The notes under the pieces were generated by a model. That model was not told where the DNA came from. It saw only the letters and a program-made list of their open reading frames with translations, and searched no databases. A stretch of DNA of 64,000 nucleotides from Bacteroidota bacterium. GTDB lineage: Bacteria; Bacteroidota; Bacteroidia; Chitinophagales; Chitinophagaceae. Location of the stretch: contig VGFT01000006.1 of NCBI GenBank assembly GCA_016868775.1, forward strand, positions 1 to 64,000, read 5' to 3'. The translations under genes and the position numbers were made by a program. Below, in pieces: positions 17,216 to 26,619 of the stretch. Numbering within the stretch: the first letter of the stretch is position 1; each line of letters opens with the position of its first letter.

Positions 17216-18652
17216 ATGACCCGAAAACTTCTCTTGCCATTCTTGCTTTTGGGGGCCCTTATCGGTCAGGCGCAGGTACCCGGATATGAGATCCAAGTGA
17301 CCCTAAAGCCATTCAAGGATCAGTATGTTTACTTGGGGCATTATTTTGGGAAAACGTATCCCATTGTTGATTCCGTAAAACTGGATGCCAACAGCAAGGG
17401 CGTTTTCAGAGGGGATAAATCCTTGCCCGGAGGCATATACCTGATCGGTTATCCCGCGAAGAATCAATTTTTTGAGATCCTGATCGATAAGCAACAGCGC
17501 TTCAGTGTGGTAGCCGATACAGCAATGGTGGCTCAAACCATCGGGTTTGTGAATTCTCCTGATAATATTGCTTTTTTGAATTATCAGCAGAAAATGCGGG
17601 ATTTTGGGACTCGCATTCGTACGCTGCAGGAACAGATACAGTCCGGCCGTCCGGATTCCAATCAACTTCGCAACCAACTTGCGAAGATCGACCGGGAGAT
17701 GAATCAGTATCGAAAAGTATTAATTGATAGCAGCGGAGAAACCCTGCTCGGAGCATTAATGAAGGCCATGCGGGAACCGGAGTTGCCTGCATCCCTCAAA
17801 AAGCCCACTACGGCGGCCGACTCCCTCGTGGCCTATCGGTATTACAAAGAAAATTACTGGGAGGGTGTCAACTTTTGGGATGGTCGGTTGGCCTATACGC
17901 CTTTTTTTGAGGATAAAGTAGAGCGGTATTTCAAACAACTCGTATCCCCGGATGCCGATTCGGTCATTTTCGAGATCGACAACATGATGGCATTTGCTCA
18001 GATCAATTCGGAGATGAGCCGACTGCTCCTCATCAAATTCCTGAATCGCTATTTGACTCAGCAATACATGTGGGAGGATGCCGTGCTGGTACATCTTTAC
18101 GAAAAATATATCGCAAACAAGACCTATCCCTGGCTGGAGGAAAAAGGGCGTAAACTGGTACAAGACCGTGCGTATAGTTTAATGGCCAATATTTTGAAGT
18201 CGCCCGCCGCCGAAGTAGAATTGCCCGATGCCGGTGGTACCACACGGTCTTTGTATGCGCTTTCGGCTGAATATACGTTGGTGATTTTTTGGGACCCCAC
18301 TTGCGGTCACTGTAAGGAAACCCTCCCGCGCATTGATTCGATCTACCAAAAGAAATGGTCCAAGCAGAGCGTTGGCATCTATTCCATTGCTAAGGAGACC
18401 GAAGGGGATCAAAAAATGTGGACCGATTTTATTGAGCAAAATCAGCTAGAGCAGTGGACGCATGTCTACTATTCAAAAAACACGGAGAAGCAGCGAATTG
18501 AAAATGGCATTCCGGGCTATTCGCAGTTATTTGATGTGCAGTCGTTCCCTACGCTGTATCTGTTGGATCGAGAAAAAAAGATCATCGCCAAAAAGCTCAC
18601 TTTTCAACAAATGGACGAGATCATGGATTCCCAGCGCGCCGATAAAAAATAG
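17216..18652 (+). CDS. TlpA-like periplasmic thiol-disulfide protein with DUF4369-like N-terminus
   Basis: A 478-residue exported protein. A signal peptide (KLLLPFLLLGALIGQAQ) is followed by a beta-rich DUF4369-like domain (about 25-130), a helical middle region, and a C-terminal thioredoxin/TlpA domain. CGHC is at residues 363-366 in WDPTCGHCKETLP, and a cis-Pro loop SFPTLYLLD follows. It is expected to act as a thiol oxidoreductase in the periplasm or at the outer membrane. It is 17 bases upstream of the double-rotamase gene at 18670, which suggests a shared envelope-folding role. Confidence 0.9.
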   Translation: MTRKLLLPFLLLGALIGQAQVPGYEIQVTLKPFKDQYVYLGHYFGKTYPIVDSVKLDANSKGVFRGDKSLPGGIYLIGYPAKNQFFEILIDKQQRFSVVADTAMVAQTIGFVNSPDNIAFLNYQQKMRDFGTRIRTLQEQIQSGRPDSNQLRNQLAKIDREMNQYRKVLIDSSGETLLGALMKAMREPELPASLKKPTTAADSLVAYRYYKENYWEGVNFWDGRLAYTPFFEDKVERYFKQLVSPDADSVIFEIDNMMAFAQINSEMSRLLLIKFLNRYLTQQYMWEDAVLVHLYEKYIANKTYPWLEEKGRKLVQDRAYSLMANILKSPAAEVELPDAGGTTRSLYALSAEYTLVIFWDPTCGHCKETLPRIDSIYQKKWSKQSVGIYSIAKETEGDQKMWTDFIEQNQLEQWTHVYYSKNTEKQRIENGIPGYSQLFDVQSFPTLYLLDREKKIIAKKLTFQQMDEIMDSQRADKK

Positions 18653-18669
18653 TCAATCAACTTATTAGT

Positions 18670-20628
18670 ATGCGACGTTTTTTTTCTACTCTGTTTGGCT
18701 TGTTGACGTTCTGTAATTTTTTAACGGCACAGCCGTTATTGACCTATGGTCCCTATGCCGTAGACGCAGCGGATTTTCTCCGTGCGTACCAGCGCAACAA
18801 CGTAGATACGGTCCGCGCCAAAGAAGCTTCCCTACGCGCCTATTTAGATCTTTATGTAAATGCTAAAATGAAAGTCCGGGAAGCCTATGCCCGGCGCTAT
18901 GATACCTTGCCTCCCATCGTGCAAGAGGTAGAGAATCTGCACACACAGCTCATCGATAAATACATGGCCGATCCGGTTCTATTAGAGCGACTGAAAAAAG
19001 AGGCCTTTCAGCGAAGCCAAACCGATCGAGCGATCGCACATCTTTTTATCTCTTTCCGAAACCCCAACCGGGAACTCAATACGGTTCGTGCCAACACCCG
19101 AAAAGCAGAAGTGGAAAAGAAACTTAGCCAGGGCATCGATTTTTTCACACTCGCCAAAGACTATTCCGATGATCCGTCGGCCGTTCAAAACCAGGGCCAA
19201 ATTGGATACATCACTGCTTTCACACTTCCCTATGAAATGGAGTCGGCCATTTATCAGGCTTCAATTGGAAATACCAGCACCTGGGTGCGGTCGAACATGG
19301 GTTTTCATCTCTTCCGGGTGTTGAATGAAAGACCGGCCGTGGGTGCGATCCGGGCCAAACAAATTTTGCTGGCCATCCCCCCCGGTGCGAATGAAGTAGA
19401 GAAAAAACGAATCTCCCGGTTAGCCGACTCACTCTATCAGGTCTTGAAAAAAGGAGCCGATTTCGCAGCGCTGGCCAGTCAATACAGCAATGATTATGTA
19501 TCCGCCGCGAATGGTGGGGAACTGATGGAATTTGGAATTGGGCAATACGATCCGGCATTTGAGCAGGCCATTCTTTCCCTTCAAAAAGACAATGAAGTTT
19601 CCGCCCCTTTCAACACCTCCCATGGATGGCACATCGCACAGCGGGTATCGATCGTAAAACCACCTGCCGATCTGAACGCAACCGAGACGCAACAGGCACT
19701 CGATCAAAAAATACGGTCCGACGATCGCTGGCGACAGTCCAAAGATTTTAATTATGACCTTGTAAAAACCAAGGCCGCAGCCCGTCGGGCAACCTACGAT
19801 GAAAATGCCCTGTGGCAGTATTCCGACAGTCTGCTCGATCGAAAGAGCATGACCACAAAAGGAAAGTCCATTCAACCCAACACCGTGCTGTTCACGATCG
19901 GGAAGGATCTTTCCAAGAAAATACATACGGCGTCCAATTGGGTCGAATACGCCACAAATTTTCGGTATCAACCCGATGGAAGCGGACTCAAATCGCATTC
20001 TCAGGTTCGCAGTGAGTGGGAGCAGAACCTGATGGTCGAGTACTACAGGAACAACCTCGAATACTTCAATGATGAATACCGCGATCAGCTCACGGAATTT
20101 CGCGACGGAAACTTGTTCTTTGAGATCATGCAGCGAGAAGTGTGGGACAAAGCGCAATCCGACACGTCTGGCCAACGGCAGCTATTCAATAAGCAGCCAG
20201 GCAAATACACTTGGAGGGCGAGTGCTGAAGTCGTGCTGTTTTTCTGCTCGGATGTCAATGCCGCAAAAGATCTACACGCCCGCATTCAGGCGAAGTCTTC
20301 CAATTGGAAAAATGAATCCTTGGCTTTCGGCGAACGGGTATTCACCGACTCTGCCCGCGTGGAGTGGGAGCAAATTCCGAACCTGCAGGGGAAAACACCG
20401 GTAGTTGGACAGTTGCTGGATCCGGTCATCAACCAGATCGATAACAATGCCACGTTCGCCTATGTTTTGCAGGTCTATCCGCAACCCGGACCCAAGACAT
20501 TCGAAGAAGCACGCGGAAATGTGATCAGCGATCTGCAACTGGAATTAGAGAATAATTGGGATCTGCAGTTGCGGAAAAAATATCCCGTGAAAGTCAATCA
20601 GAAAGTACTTGCTTCATTGATGAAGTAA
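18670..20628 (+). CDS. Periplasmic peptidylprolyl isomerase with two rotamase domains
   Basis: A 652-residue secreted parvulin-family protein. The signal peptide RRFFSTLFGLLTFCNFLTAQ is followed by a SurA/PpiD-like N-region, then rotamase 1 (about 110-220; FFTLAKDYSDDPSAVQNQGQ, NMGFHLFRV) and rotamase 2 (about 225-330; FAALASQYSNDYVSAANGGE, HGWHIAQRV). A long C-terminal helical region follows. Likely a chaperone for outer-membrane or secreted proteins. It is co-transcribed with the TlpA-like gene. Its stop is 5 bases from the convergent metF stop. Confidence 0.88.
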   Translation: MRRFFSTLFGLLTFCNFLTAQPLLTYGPYAVDAADFLRAYQRNNVDTVRAKEASLRAYLDLYVNAKMKVREAYARRYDTLPPIVQEVENLHTQLIDKYMADPVLLERLKKEAFQRSQTDRAIAHLFISFRNPNRELNTVRANTRKAEVEKKLSQGIDFFTLAKDYSDDPSAVQNQGQIGYITAFTLPYEMESAIYQASIGNTSTWVRSNMGFHLFRVLNERPAVGAIRAKQILLAIPPGANEVEKKRISRLADSLYQVLKKGADFAALASQYSNDYVSAANGGELMEFGIGQYDPAFEQAILSLQKDNEVSAPFNTSHGWHIAQRVSIVKPPADLNATETQQALDQKIRSDDRWRQSKDFNYDLVKTKAAARRATYDENALWQYSDSLLDRKSMTTKGKSIQPNTVLFTIGKDLSKKIHTASNWVEYATNFRYQPDGSGLKSHSQVRSEWEQNLMVEYYRNNLEYFNDEYRDQLTEFRDGNLFFEIMQREVWDKAQSDTSGQRQLFNKQPGKYTWRASAEVVLFFCSDVNAAKDLHARIQAKSSNWKNESLAFGERVFTDSARVEWEQIPNLQGKTPVVGQLLDPVINQIDNNATFAYVLQVYPQPGPKTFEEARGNVISDLQLELENNWDLQLRKKYPVKVNQKVLASLMK

Positions 20629-20633
20629 CGTCA

Positions 20634-21584
20634 TCAGATCTGTCCTACTACATCTGCAATCAGCTTCGGACGCCCCAGCGTATAGTAGTGCAGAACGGGC
20701 ACTCCGCTTTTCTTGAGTTCGCGCGATTGCATCAACAACCACTCGGCACCAACTTTTTCTACATCCAAATCGGTTTTGCATTTATGAACGGCATTTGCCA
20801 GATCGGTAGGCAGATCGATGTGGAAGGTCTTGGGTAAAATGGTCAATTGCTTTTTGCTATAGATGGGTTTTAATCCGGGTATGATGGGTACGGTAATTCC
20901 CATTTCGCGGCAGCGGTCCACAAAATCATGGAATTTTTGATTGTCGAAGAACATTTGGGTAACGATGTAATCGGCTCCGAGGTCTACTTTTCGTTTCAGG
21001 TTTTTGAGGTCCGTCTCTATGTTCGGTGCCTCAAAATGTTTCTCCGGATAACCCGCTACGCCGATGCAGAAACCGGTTTTATGTGAATCGCGAAGGTCTT
21101 CCTCCAGATAAATGCCATCGTTCAGGTCTACTACTTGTTTGAGCAGATCGGAAGCATATTTATGACCTCCCGGTTCAGGCTCAAAACTCATTTCGTTCTT
21201 GGCTGCATCTCCACGCAGTACCAGTACGTTGTCAATTCCCAGATAATGCAGGTTGATCAGGGCATCTTCAGTTTCGTTTACACTGAATCCGCCACAGATC
21301 AAGTGTGGAACGGTATCTACATTGTATTTATTGAGGATGGCTGCACAGATGCTTTCCGTACCCGGACGTTTGCGTACCACTACTTTTTCAAATCCGCCAT
21401 CGGGGCGCTTTTTGAAAACGTGCTCGCTTCGGTGATACGTTACGTTGATGAAAGCGGGTTGGTGCTCCATCAGCGGATCGAGGTGATTGTACAAAGCGCC
21501 TATGCCCTTTCCCTTAAGGGGAGGGAGCACCTCAAACGAGATGAGGGTTTCCTTGGCTTGACGAATATGATCGATGACTTTCAT
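20634..21584 (-). CDS. metF: 5,10-methylenetetrahydrofolate reductase
   Basis: A 316-residue FAD enzyme making 5-methyl-THF for methionine synthesis. It shows the (beta/alpha)8 start ISFEVLPPLKGKG, NVTYHRSEH, NVLVLRGDA and the FAD/folate region ADYIVTQMFFDN..F..F. Length is typical. An in-frame TTG three codons earlier was passed over for the ATG at 21584, because a TACTTTTG -7 box (21591-21598) lies immediately before it. The transcript may be leaderless. Monocistronic and convergent with the PPIase gene. Confidence 0.95.
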   Translation of the reverse strand: MKVIDHIRQAKETLISFEVLPPLKGKGIGALYNHLDPLMEHQPAFINVTYHRSEHVFKKRPDGGFEKVVVRKRPGTESICAAILNKYNVDTVPHLICGGFSVNETEDALINLHYLGIDNVLVLRGDAAKNEMSFEPEPGGHKYASDLLKQVVDLNDGIYLEEDLRDSHKTGFCIGVAGYPEKHFEAPNIETDLKNLKRKVDLGADYIVTQMFFDNQKFHDFVDRCREMGITVPIIPGLKPIYSKKQLTILPKTFHIDLPTDLANAVHKCKTDLDVEKVGAEWLLMQSRELKKSGVPVLHYYTLGRPKLIADVVGQI

Positions 21585-21590
21585 CGCGCA

Positions 21591-21598
21591 CAAAAGTA
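21591..21598 (-). promoter_or_regulatory. Predicted -7 box of metF
   Basis: On the minus strand TACTTTTG fits TAnnTTTG exactly and ends six bases before the metF ATG. Confidence 0.45.
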
Positions 21599-21657
21599 AT
21601 GAATATGGGTATATCCAACCGAACCGTTAAAATGCCCCATTGGCGGGCAGAAGCCCT

Positions 21658-21665
21658 TAATTTTG
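21658..21665 (+). promoter_or_regulatory. Predicted -7 box of lptB
   Basis: TAATTTTG fits TAnnTTTG and ends only four bases before the lptB ATG, implying a leaderless message if it is used. Confidence 0.45.
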
Positions 21666-21669
21666 TCCC

Positions 21670-22464
21670 ATGTCCATTTCCATACAGACCCGCGACCTCG
21701 TCAAGCGTTATGGTTCCCGAACGGTGGTTAACCAAGTTTCCTTTGAGGTGTCGCAAGGCGAGATCGTGGGATTGCTGGGTCCGAATGGTGCCGGGAAGAC
21801 GACTTCCTTTTATCAGGTAGTGGGACTGATCAAACCCGATTCGGGGCAGGTATTTCTGGATGGCGCCGATATCACAGCACTCCCCATGTACAAGCGGGCT
21901 CAATTGGGGATCGGGTACTTGCCGCAAGAGGCCTCCATTTTCCGCAAGCTCAGTGTAGAAGATAATATTCTGGCCGTGTTGGAGATGAAAAAATATTCCA
22001 AGTCCGAACAGCGCGACCGGCTGGAATCCTTGCTCAATGAATTTCGGTTGCAACATGTTCGCAAAAGCAATGGGGATGTGTTGAGTGGTGGCGAGCGTCG
22101 TCGAACCGAGATTGCCCGTGCCTTGGCGGTAGATCCCAAGTTCATTTTGCTCGATGAACCGTTTGCCGGGATCGATCCAATCGCCGTGGAAGATATTCAG
22201 TCGATCGTAGCCCGACTCAAATACCGAAACATCGGCATCCTGATCACTGATCATAATGTGACGGAAACCTTGTCCATTTGCGACCGGGCTTATCTGCTTA
22301 TCGAAGGAAAGATCTTCAAACACGGAACCGCGGAAGAGTTGGCGGCCGATGAAAAAGTGCGCAGCTTGTACCTGGGCCGAAATTTTGAATTGAAGCGAAA
22401 AGACTGGATCTACGAAGAGGCCATTCAAGTAGGTCCGGGTGCCGGTAACTCCCCCAACTCCTAA
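21670..22464 (+). CDS. lptB: LPS export ABC transporter ATPase LptB
   Basis: A 264-residue ATPase that powers lipopolysaccharide extraction by the LptB2FG complex at the inner membrane. Walker [10 protein letters not shown] is at 37-45, the Q-loop region is [14 protein letters not shown], the signature is [15 protein letters not shown], Walker B is [13 protein letters not shown] and the H-loop is ITDHNV. The [11 protein letters not shown] and GIDPIAV wording is diagnostic of LptB. About 20 extra C-terminal residues follow the usual end. It lies 20 bases before the adenosine deaminase gene. Confidence 0.95.
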   Translation: MSISIQTRDLVKRYGSRTVVNQVSFEVSQGEIVGLLGPNGAGKTTSFYQVVGLIKPDSGQVFLDGADITALPMYKRAQLGIGYLPQEASIFRKLSVEDNILAVLEMKKYSKSEQRDRLESLLNEFRLQHVRKSNGDVLSGGERRRTEIARALAVDPKFILLDEPFAGIDPIAVEDIQSIVARLKYRNIGILITDHNVTETLSICDRAYLLIEGKIFKHGTAEELAADEKVRSLYLGRNFELKRKDWIYEEAIQVGPGAGNSPNS

Positions 22465-22484
22465 AGGCCGTATTTCTCCTGTCT

Positions 22485-23477
22485 ATGGATTTTCGTTTTC
22501 TTCCCAAGGTTGAATTGCATTTACACCTCGATTGCTGTCTGAGTTATTCGGTGGTGCAGCAGCTCGATCCAACTATTTCGGAAGAAGTATATCGGCGTGA
22601 ATTTATGGCTCCGGCCCGGTGCAATGACCTGGTCGATTATATTCGTCGCACTGAAACGCCGGTTGCCTTGATGCAATCGCTCGAGGCGTTACGGTTGGTT
22701 ACGCTCGATCTGTTCGATCAACTGAAAGCAGACGGACTCATCTATGCGGAGATCCGGTTTGCGCCCCTGCTTCATGTCTCGAAAGGTTTATCTCCCCGCG
22801 ACGTGGTGGCAACCGTTGAGGCAGCTACGCGCGAGGGGATTGCGCGTACCGGTGTAGAGGCCGGCATTATTCTTTGTACACTTCGGAATTACACGGAGGA
22901 ACAGAGTCTCACTACCGTTCAATTGGCAGATGCGTTTCGGGGTACGTGCGTGGTAGGATTTGACATTGCCGGCGATGAGGCAGGCTATCCGGTCGATGCA
23001 CATGTATCGGCGTTTGCATTTGCCCAGTCGCGTGGCATTCCCTGTACGGCTCATGCGGGAGAAGCGTGTGGCGCGTCGAGTGTATGGAAGGTGCTGAAAC
23101 ATTTTCATCCTACCCGGATCGGGCATGGCGTCCGCAGTTCCGAGGACCCGGCGCTGATGGAGCATTTAAAAGCACACGATATACACCTGGAAGTTTGTCC
23201 TACCAGCAACCTCCAAACCAATATCTATCCCTCGATCGAGGCCCATCCGGCCGAACGGATCCTACGCGCCGGGGTATCCATGAGTGTTAACACCGATGCC
23301 CGGACGGTAACCCCCACCACCCTGTCGGATGAATATGCGTTGTTGCATCGGGTGTTTGGGTGGACGCTGGCCGATTTCAAATGCTGTAACTTAGAAGCGA
23401 TCAGACATTCTTTTGCCGAACCTGCTTTAAAAACTGCTCTTCAACGGCAGGTGGAGGCGGCTTATGCGAGCGGCTGA
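22485..23477 (+). CDS. add: Adenosine deaminase
   Basis: A 330-residue zinc hydrolase converting adenosine to inosine for purine salvage. Metal and catalytic motifs are in order: HLHLD (zinc His pair), TAHAGE, RIGHGVR, EVCPTSN and NTDART. The last replaces the usual NTDDP, so the second Asp of that pair is not conserved, while the first is retained. Length is normal. Closely spaced after lptB, so possibly co-transcribed, although the functions are unrelated. Confidence 0.9.
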   Translation: MDFRFLPKVELHLHLDCCLSYSVVQQLDPTISEEVYRREFMAPARCNDLVDYIRRTETPVALMQSLEALRLVTLDLFDQLKADGLIYAEIRFAPLLHVSKGLSPRDVVATVEAATREGIARTGVEAGIILCTLRNYTEEQSLTTVQLADAFRGTCVVGFDIAGDEAGYPVDAHVSAFAFAQSRGIPCTAHAGEACGASSVWKVLKHFHPTRIGHGVRSSEDPALMEHLKAHDIHLEVCPTSNLQTNIYPSIEAHPAERILRAGVSMSVNTDARTVTPTTLSDEYALLHRVFGWTLADFKCCNLEAIRHSFAEPALKTALQRQVEAAYASG

Positions 23478-23534
23478 CCATAATCTTTTTTCTCGGTCGA
23501 CACATTCGTAAAAAATGATTTATTTTCCGAGGCG

Positions 23535-25046
23535 ATGAATATCCTGTCCCCGGCCATTTCTTCCCTTGCTCGCATGCGCAGCTGGCGCATCGATGCTTGG
23601 CGGGATAATCCCATGAATGCCCAGCGCGATGTATTGCAAGAGCTGGTGACCGCTGCGCAATACACCGAGTTCGGCCGGCAGTATCATTTTTCTAGCTTAT
23701 TCAATATCCGATCTTTCAAAGAAACGGTGCCGGTACACGAGTACGAGGATATCAAGCCTTACATCGATCGAATCATGCAAGGAGAGGAGAATGTATTATG
23801 GGATACGCCGATCCATTGGTTTGCCAAAAGCAGTGGCACCACCAGCGACCGAAGCAAATTCATTCCCATCAGTCAAGAAAGTTTGTCCAATGGTCACTAT
23901 AAGGCCTCCAAGGATGTGCTCACCATGTATTATCAATTTTATCCGGAGTCGAACTTGCTCACCGGAAAAGGCCTGGTGATCGGTGGTAGCCACACCGTGC
24001 ATGCACTTAATCAAGAGGCACAGTACGGCGACCTCAGTGCGGTGTTGTTGCAAAACTCTCCGTTCTGGGGCCATTGGCTTCGTACGCCCGACTTAAGTAT
24101 TGCGTTGATGGATGAATGGGAAACCAAGATTGAAAAGCTTGCACAGGCTACCATTTCTGAAAATGTGACCTCCATCTCCGGAGTACCTACCTGGACGCTC
24201 GTCCTTTTTCGTCGCATTCTGGAGCTCACCGGAAAATCAACCATGCAGGAAGTCTGGCCCAACCTGGAATTATACTTGCATGGCGGGGTTTCCTTCACGC
24301 CTTATCGCGAACAGTTTGAGCAGATCATCGGAAAGTCGATTCATTATCTGGAGATGTACAATGCCAGCGAAGGTTTCTTTGCGGCCCAGGATCGTCCGGG
24401 TACCGATGGGATGTTATTGTTCCCGGATCACGGCATCTTCATGGAATTCATGCCGCTTTCCGAATACGGTCAGAAACATCCGGTTACGGTAGGGTTGGAT
24501 AAAGTGGAGATGGATAAACAGTATGCATTGGTTATATCAACTAATGGAGGGCTATGGAGGTACATCGTTGGCGATACGATCCAATTTACTCAGTTGAATC
24601 CCTATCGAATCAAGGTGAGTGGTCGACTCAAACATTACATCAATGCCTTTGGCGAGGAGGTGATCATTGATAACTCCGACAAGGCCATTGCTGCCGCGGC
24701 GCAGGCCACACATGCCATCGTATCGGACTACACCGCAGCCCCCATTTATTTTTCCGGAGACGGAAACGGGGCTCATGAATGGATCGTGGAATTTGAAAAA
24801 TTGCCCGATTCGCTGGATCGATTCACGGAGGCGCTGGATCAATCCCTCCAACAACTCAACAGCGATTACGAAGCCAAGCGGCATAAAAGCATTGCCCTTC
24901 GTATGCCACAGGTACAGCTTGCGCGTGTGGGACTTTTCCGGAATTGGTTAAAAGCTCGGGGCAAACTAGGGGGGCAGCATAAAGTACCCCGACTGAGCAA
25001 TGAGCGCACGCTTCTGGAAGAATTGCTTTCGATGAATAAGGCCTAA
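23535..25046 (+). CDS. GH3 (auxin-responsive) superfamily acyl-adenylating enzyme
   Basis: A 503-residue member of the plant-type GH3 acyl-acid-amido synthetase/ANL fold. Visible are FAKSSGTTSDRSKFIPIS (ATP loop), YNASEGFFAAQD, GLWRYIVGDTI and KVSGRLKHYINAFGEE, all standard GH3 motifs. Plant members conjugate amino acids to jasmonate or auxin. The substrate of the bacterial members is not known to me. It sits between adenosine deaminase and fabG, and its stop overlaps a possible fabG promoter. Length is slightly shorter than plant GH3 (about 600). Confidence 0.88.
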   Translation: MNILSPAISSLARMRSWRIDAWRDNPMNAQRDVLQELVTAAQYTEFGRQYHFSSLFNIRSFKETVPVHEYEDIKPYIDRIMQGEENVLWDTPIHWFAKSSGTTSDRSKFIPISQESLSNGHYKASKDVLTMYYQFYPESNLLTGKGLVIGGSHTVHALNQEAQYGDLSAVLLQNSPFWGHWLRTPDLSIALMDEWETKIEKLAQATISENVTSISGVPTWTLVLFRRILELTGKSTMQEVWPNLELYLHGGVSFTPYREQFEQIIGKSIHYLEMYNASEGFFAAQDRPGTDGMLLFPDHGIFMEFMPLSEYGQKHPVTVGLDKVEMDKQYALVISTNGGLWRYIVGDTIQFTQLNPYRIKVSGRLKHYINAFGEEVIIDNSDKAIAAAAQATHAIVSDYTAAPIYFSGDGNGAHEWIVEFEKLPDSLDRFTEALDQSLQQLNSDYEAKRHKSIALRMPQVQLARVGLFRNWLKARGKLGGQHKVPRLSNERTLLEELLSMNKA

Positions 25047-25051
25047 TTTTA
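25044..25051 (+). promoter_or_regulatory. Predicted -7 box of fabG-like gene
   Basis: TAATTTTA overlaps the stop codon of the GH3-family gene and lies 21 bases before the next ATG. One mismatch to TAnnTTTG. Confidence 0.35.
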
Positions 25052-25072
25052 CGGCCATTCAAACCCCTGCTT

Positions 25073-25828
25073 ATGAAATTGCTGGAAGGAAAAGTTGCGA
25101 TCGTCACCGGAGCGGCCCGGGGCATCGGAGAAGCCATTGCCTTTCAAATGGCGGAACACGGCGCGCATGTCGCGTTTTCGTATGTGAGCGACAGCAGTGC
25201 CGAAAAAGCAATGGCACTGGAGCAGAAACTACAGTCCCTGGGAGTAAAAGCCAAAGCCTGGAAAAGCAATGCCGGCGATTCCGCGCAATGTGAGTCGTTC
25301 GTCAATGAAGTATTACAGGAATTCGGGCAGATTGATGTCCTAGTTAACAATGCGGGAATTTCAAAAGATAACTTATTGATGCGGATGAGCAATGAGCAGT
25401 GGGAACAGGTGATTCAAGTAAACCTGAATAGTGTTTTCTACATGACCAAGCAAGTGATCCGTCCGATGATGAAAGCTCGTAACGGCGTTATTCTCAACAT
25501 GAGTTCAATTATTGGAGAGATCGGCAATGCTGGCCAATCGAGTTATGCTGCCAGCAAGGCCGGGATCATTGGTTTCACGAAGTCGGTAGCCAAGGAACTG
25601 GGTAGCCGAAACATTCGTTGCAATGCCATTGCCCCCGGATTTGTAGAGACCGACATGACGAGTTATCTCAATGACGGGGAAGAGGCCGAAAAATACAAGG
25701 CCGGAATTCCGCTCGGAAAATTTGCTACGGCTACCGATATCGCAAACGTAACTGTATTTCTGGCCAGCGACATGGCCTCGTACATTACCGGGCAGACGAT
25801 CAGTGTGTGTGGGGGGTTGAATATTTAA
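25073..25828 (+). CDS. fabG: 3-oxoacyl-[ACP] reductase FabG
   Basis: A 251-residue short-chain dehydrogenase of fatty-acid elongation. It has the NADPH motif TGAARGIGEA near residue 12, NNAGISKDNLLMRM, and the catalytic YAASK with Tyr158 and Lys162 preceded by NMSSIIG. The C-terminus is ITGQTISVCGGLNI. The ISKDNLLMRM segment is characteristic of FabG rather than of other SDRs. It ends next to family A heptamer repeats. Confidence 0.93.
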   Translation: MKLLEGKVAIVTGAARGIGEAIAFQMAEHGAHVAFSYVSDSSAEKAMALEQKLQSLGVKAKAWKSNAGDSAQCESFVNEVLQEFGQIDVLVNNAGISKDNLLMRMSNEQWEQVIQVNLNSVFYMTKQVIRPMMKARNGVILNMSSIIGEIGNAGQSSYAASKAGIIGFTKSVAKELGSRNIRCNAIAPGFVETDMTSYLNDGEEAEKYKAGIPLGKFATATDIANVTVFLASDMASYITGQTISVCGGLNI

Positions 25829-25833
25829 TAGTC

Positions 25834-25976
25834 CAATGTCCGACATTTGCTTCGCGAATGGTCCAATGACCAATGACCGGTAAGATACGTTTATAAATAG
25901 GTGTGCTGTAACCTATTGGACATTCGACAAAATCGGACACCCTCCTGCGCCAAGGCTTCAGCGAGCGAGGGCGGAC
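25834..25976. repeat. Heptamer repeat, family A copy 3, with family C element
   Basis: This fills the space between fabG and the DNA glycosylase gene. It contains CAATGTC (25834-25840), two CAATGAC units (25864-25877) and an inverted unit GACATTC (25919-25925). It ends in a GC-rich element with CCAAGGCTTC (25950-25959) flanked by GCGGAC (25971-25976). The reverse complement of that last element recurs at 55706-55732. Confidence 0.7.
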
Positions 25977-25980
25977 TTTT

Positions 25981-26619
25981 TCAATCCCCCACCTTAACCT
26001 TCCGTCGATTCATGTAATCATGCCAGAGTATCATGGCGGCGATGGTGCGGTTGGGGCGCCAGGGTTCAGCGATATGCAGCATTTTTTCTTTACTGATTGA
26101 GTCGGGCAGGCGTTTGTTGCGTTTGAGGCTGTTGACCAGTGCAACATCTCCTAAGGGGAAGAGGTCGGTGCGGCGCAGGGCATGCATTAAGTATACGTCG
26201 ATAGTCCAGTGACCAATTCCTTTCAGTTCGATCAATTGTTCCCGGACGATTTCATCCGGTTGATGATGCAAGGCGCGCAGGCGGATGCGTTTGGATCGAA
26301 TGGCTTCCGTTAGTTCGCGGGCGTACACGATCTTTTGTCGGGTGAAATAACAATCTTTCAACTCCGCGTCGGATAGGCCACTAATTTTTTCCGGCGTAAC
26401 GGTTCCGATCCTGATTTTGAGTCGGTTGAATGCGGCATAGGCCGCTGCCAGCGAAACTTGTTGTTCGAGTATGGTGAGGATCAGAGTTTGAAAACTATTG
26501 GGGCGTACCCACATTTTCGGGTGACCATGCTCGGTAAGGATCCGTTTCAGGTCGGCATCTTTTTTACCGAGCTGGTCGCAGAGCCGATAAAAATTATCCG
26601 CATCGAATCGTCGGATCAT
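25981..26619 (-). CDS. DNA-3-methyladenine glycosylase-type base-excision enzyme (HhH-GPD)
   Basis: A 212-residue DNA repair glycosylase. The HhH motif LKGIGHWTIDVYLMHALRR is followed by the catalytic Asp in LFPLGDVAL, and the N-terminal half has LILTILEQQVSLAAA as in AlkA-type enzymes. It probably removes alkylated bases. A longer frame upstream exists, but the ATG at 26619 overlaps the stop of the upstream hydratase gene as ATGA, so coupled translation supports this start. It has no obvious functional link to the paaZ unit it belongs to. Confidence 0.85.
   Translation of the reverse strand: MIRRFDADNFYRLCDQLGKKDADLKRILTEHGHPKMWVRPNSFQTLILTILEQQVSLAAAYAAFNRLKIRIGTVTPEKISGLSDAELKDCYFTRQKIVYARELTEAIRSKRIRLRALHHQPDEIVREQLIELKGIGHWTIDVYLMHALRRTDLFPLGDVALVNSLKRNKRLPDSISKEKMLHIAEPWRPNRTIAAMILWHDYMNRRKVKVGD

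Noticed and set aside
19429-20175. 248-codon open frame antisense to the double-rotamase gene
   Set aside because: No motif or signal, and the sense protein is clear.
21532-22428. 298-codon open frame on the minus strand
   Set aside because: Antisense to lptB, which is unmistakable. The frame is open only because of lptB codon usage.
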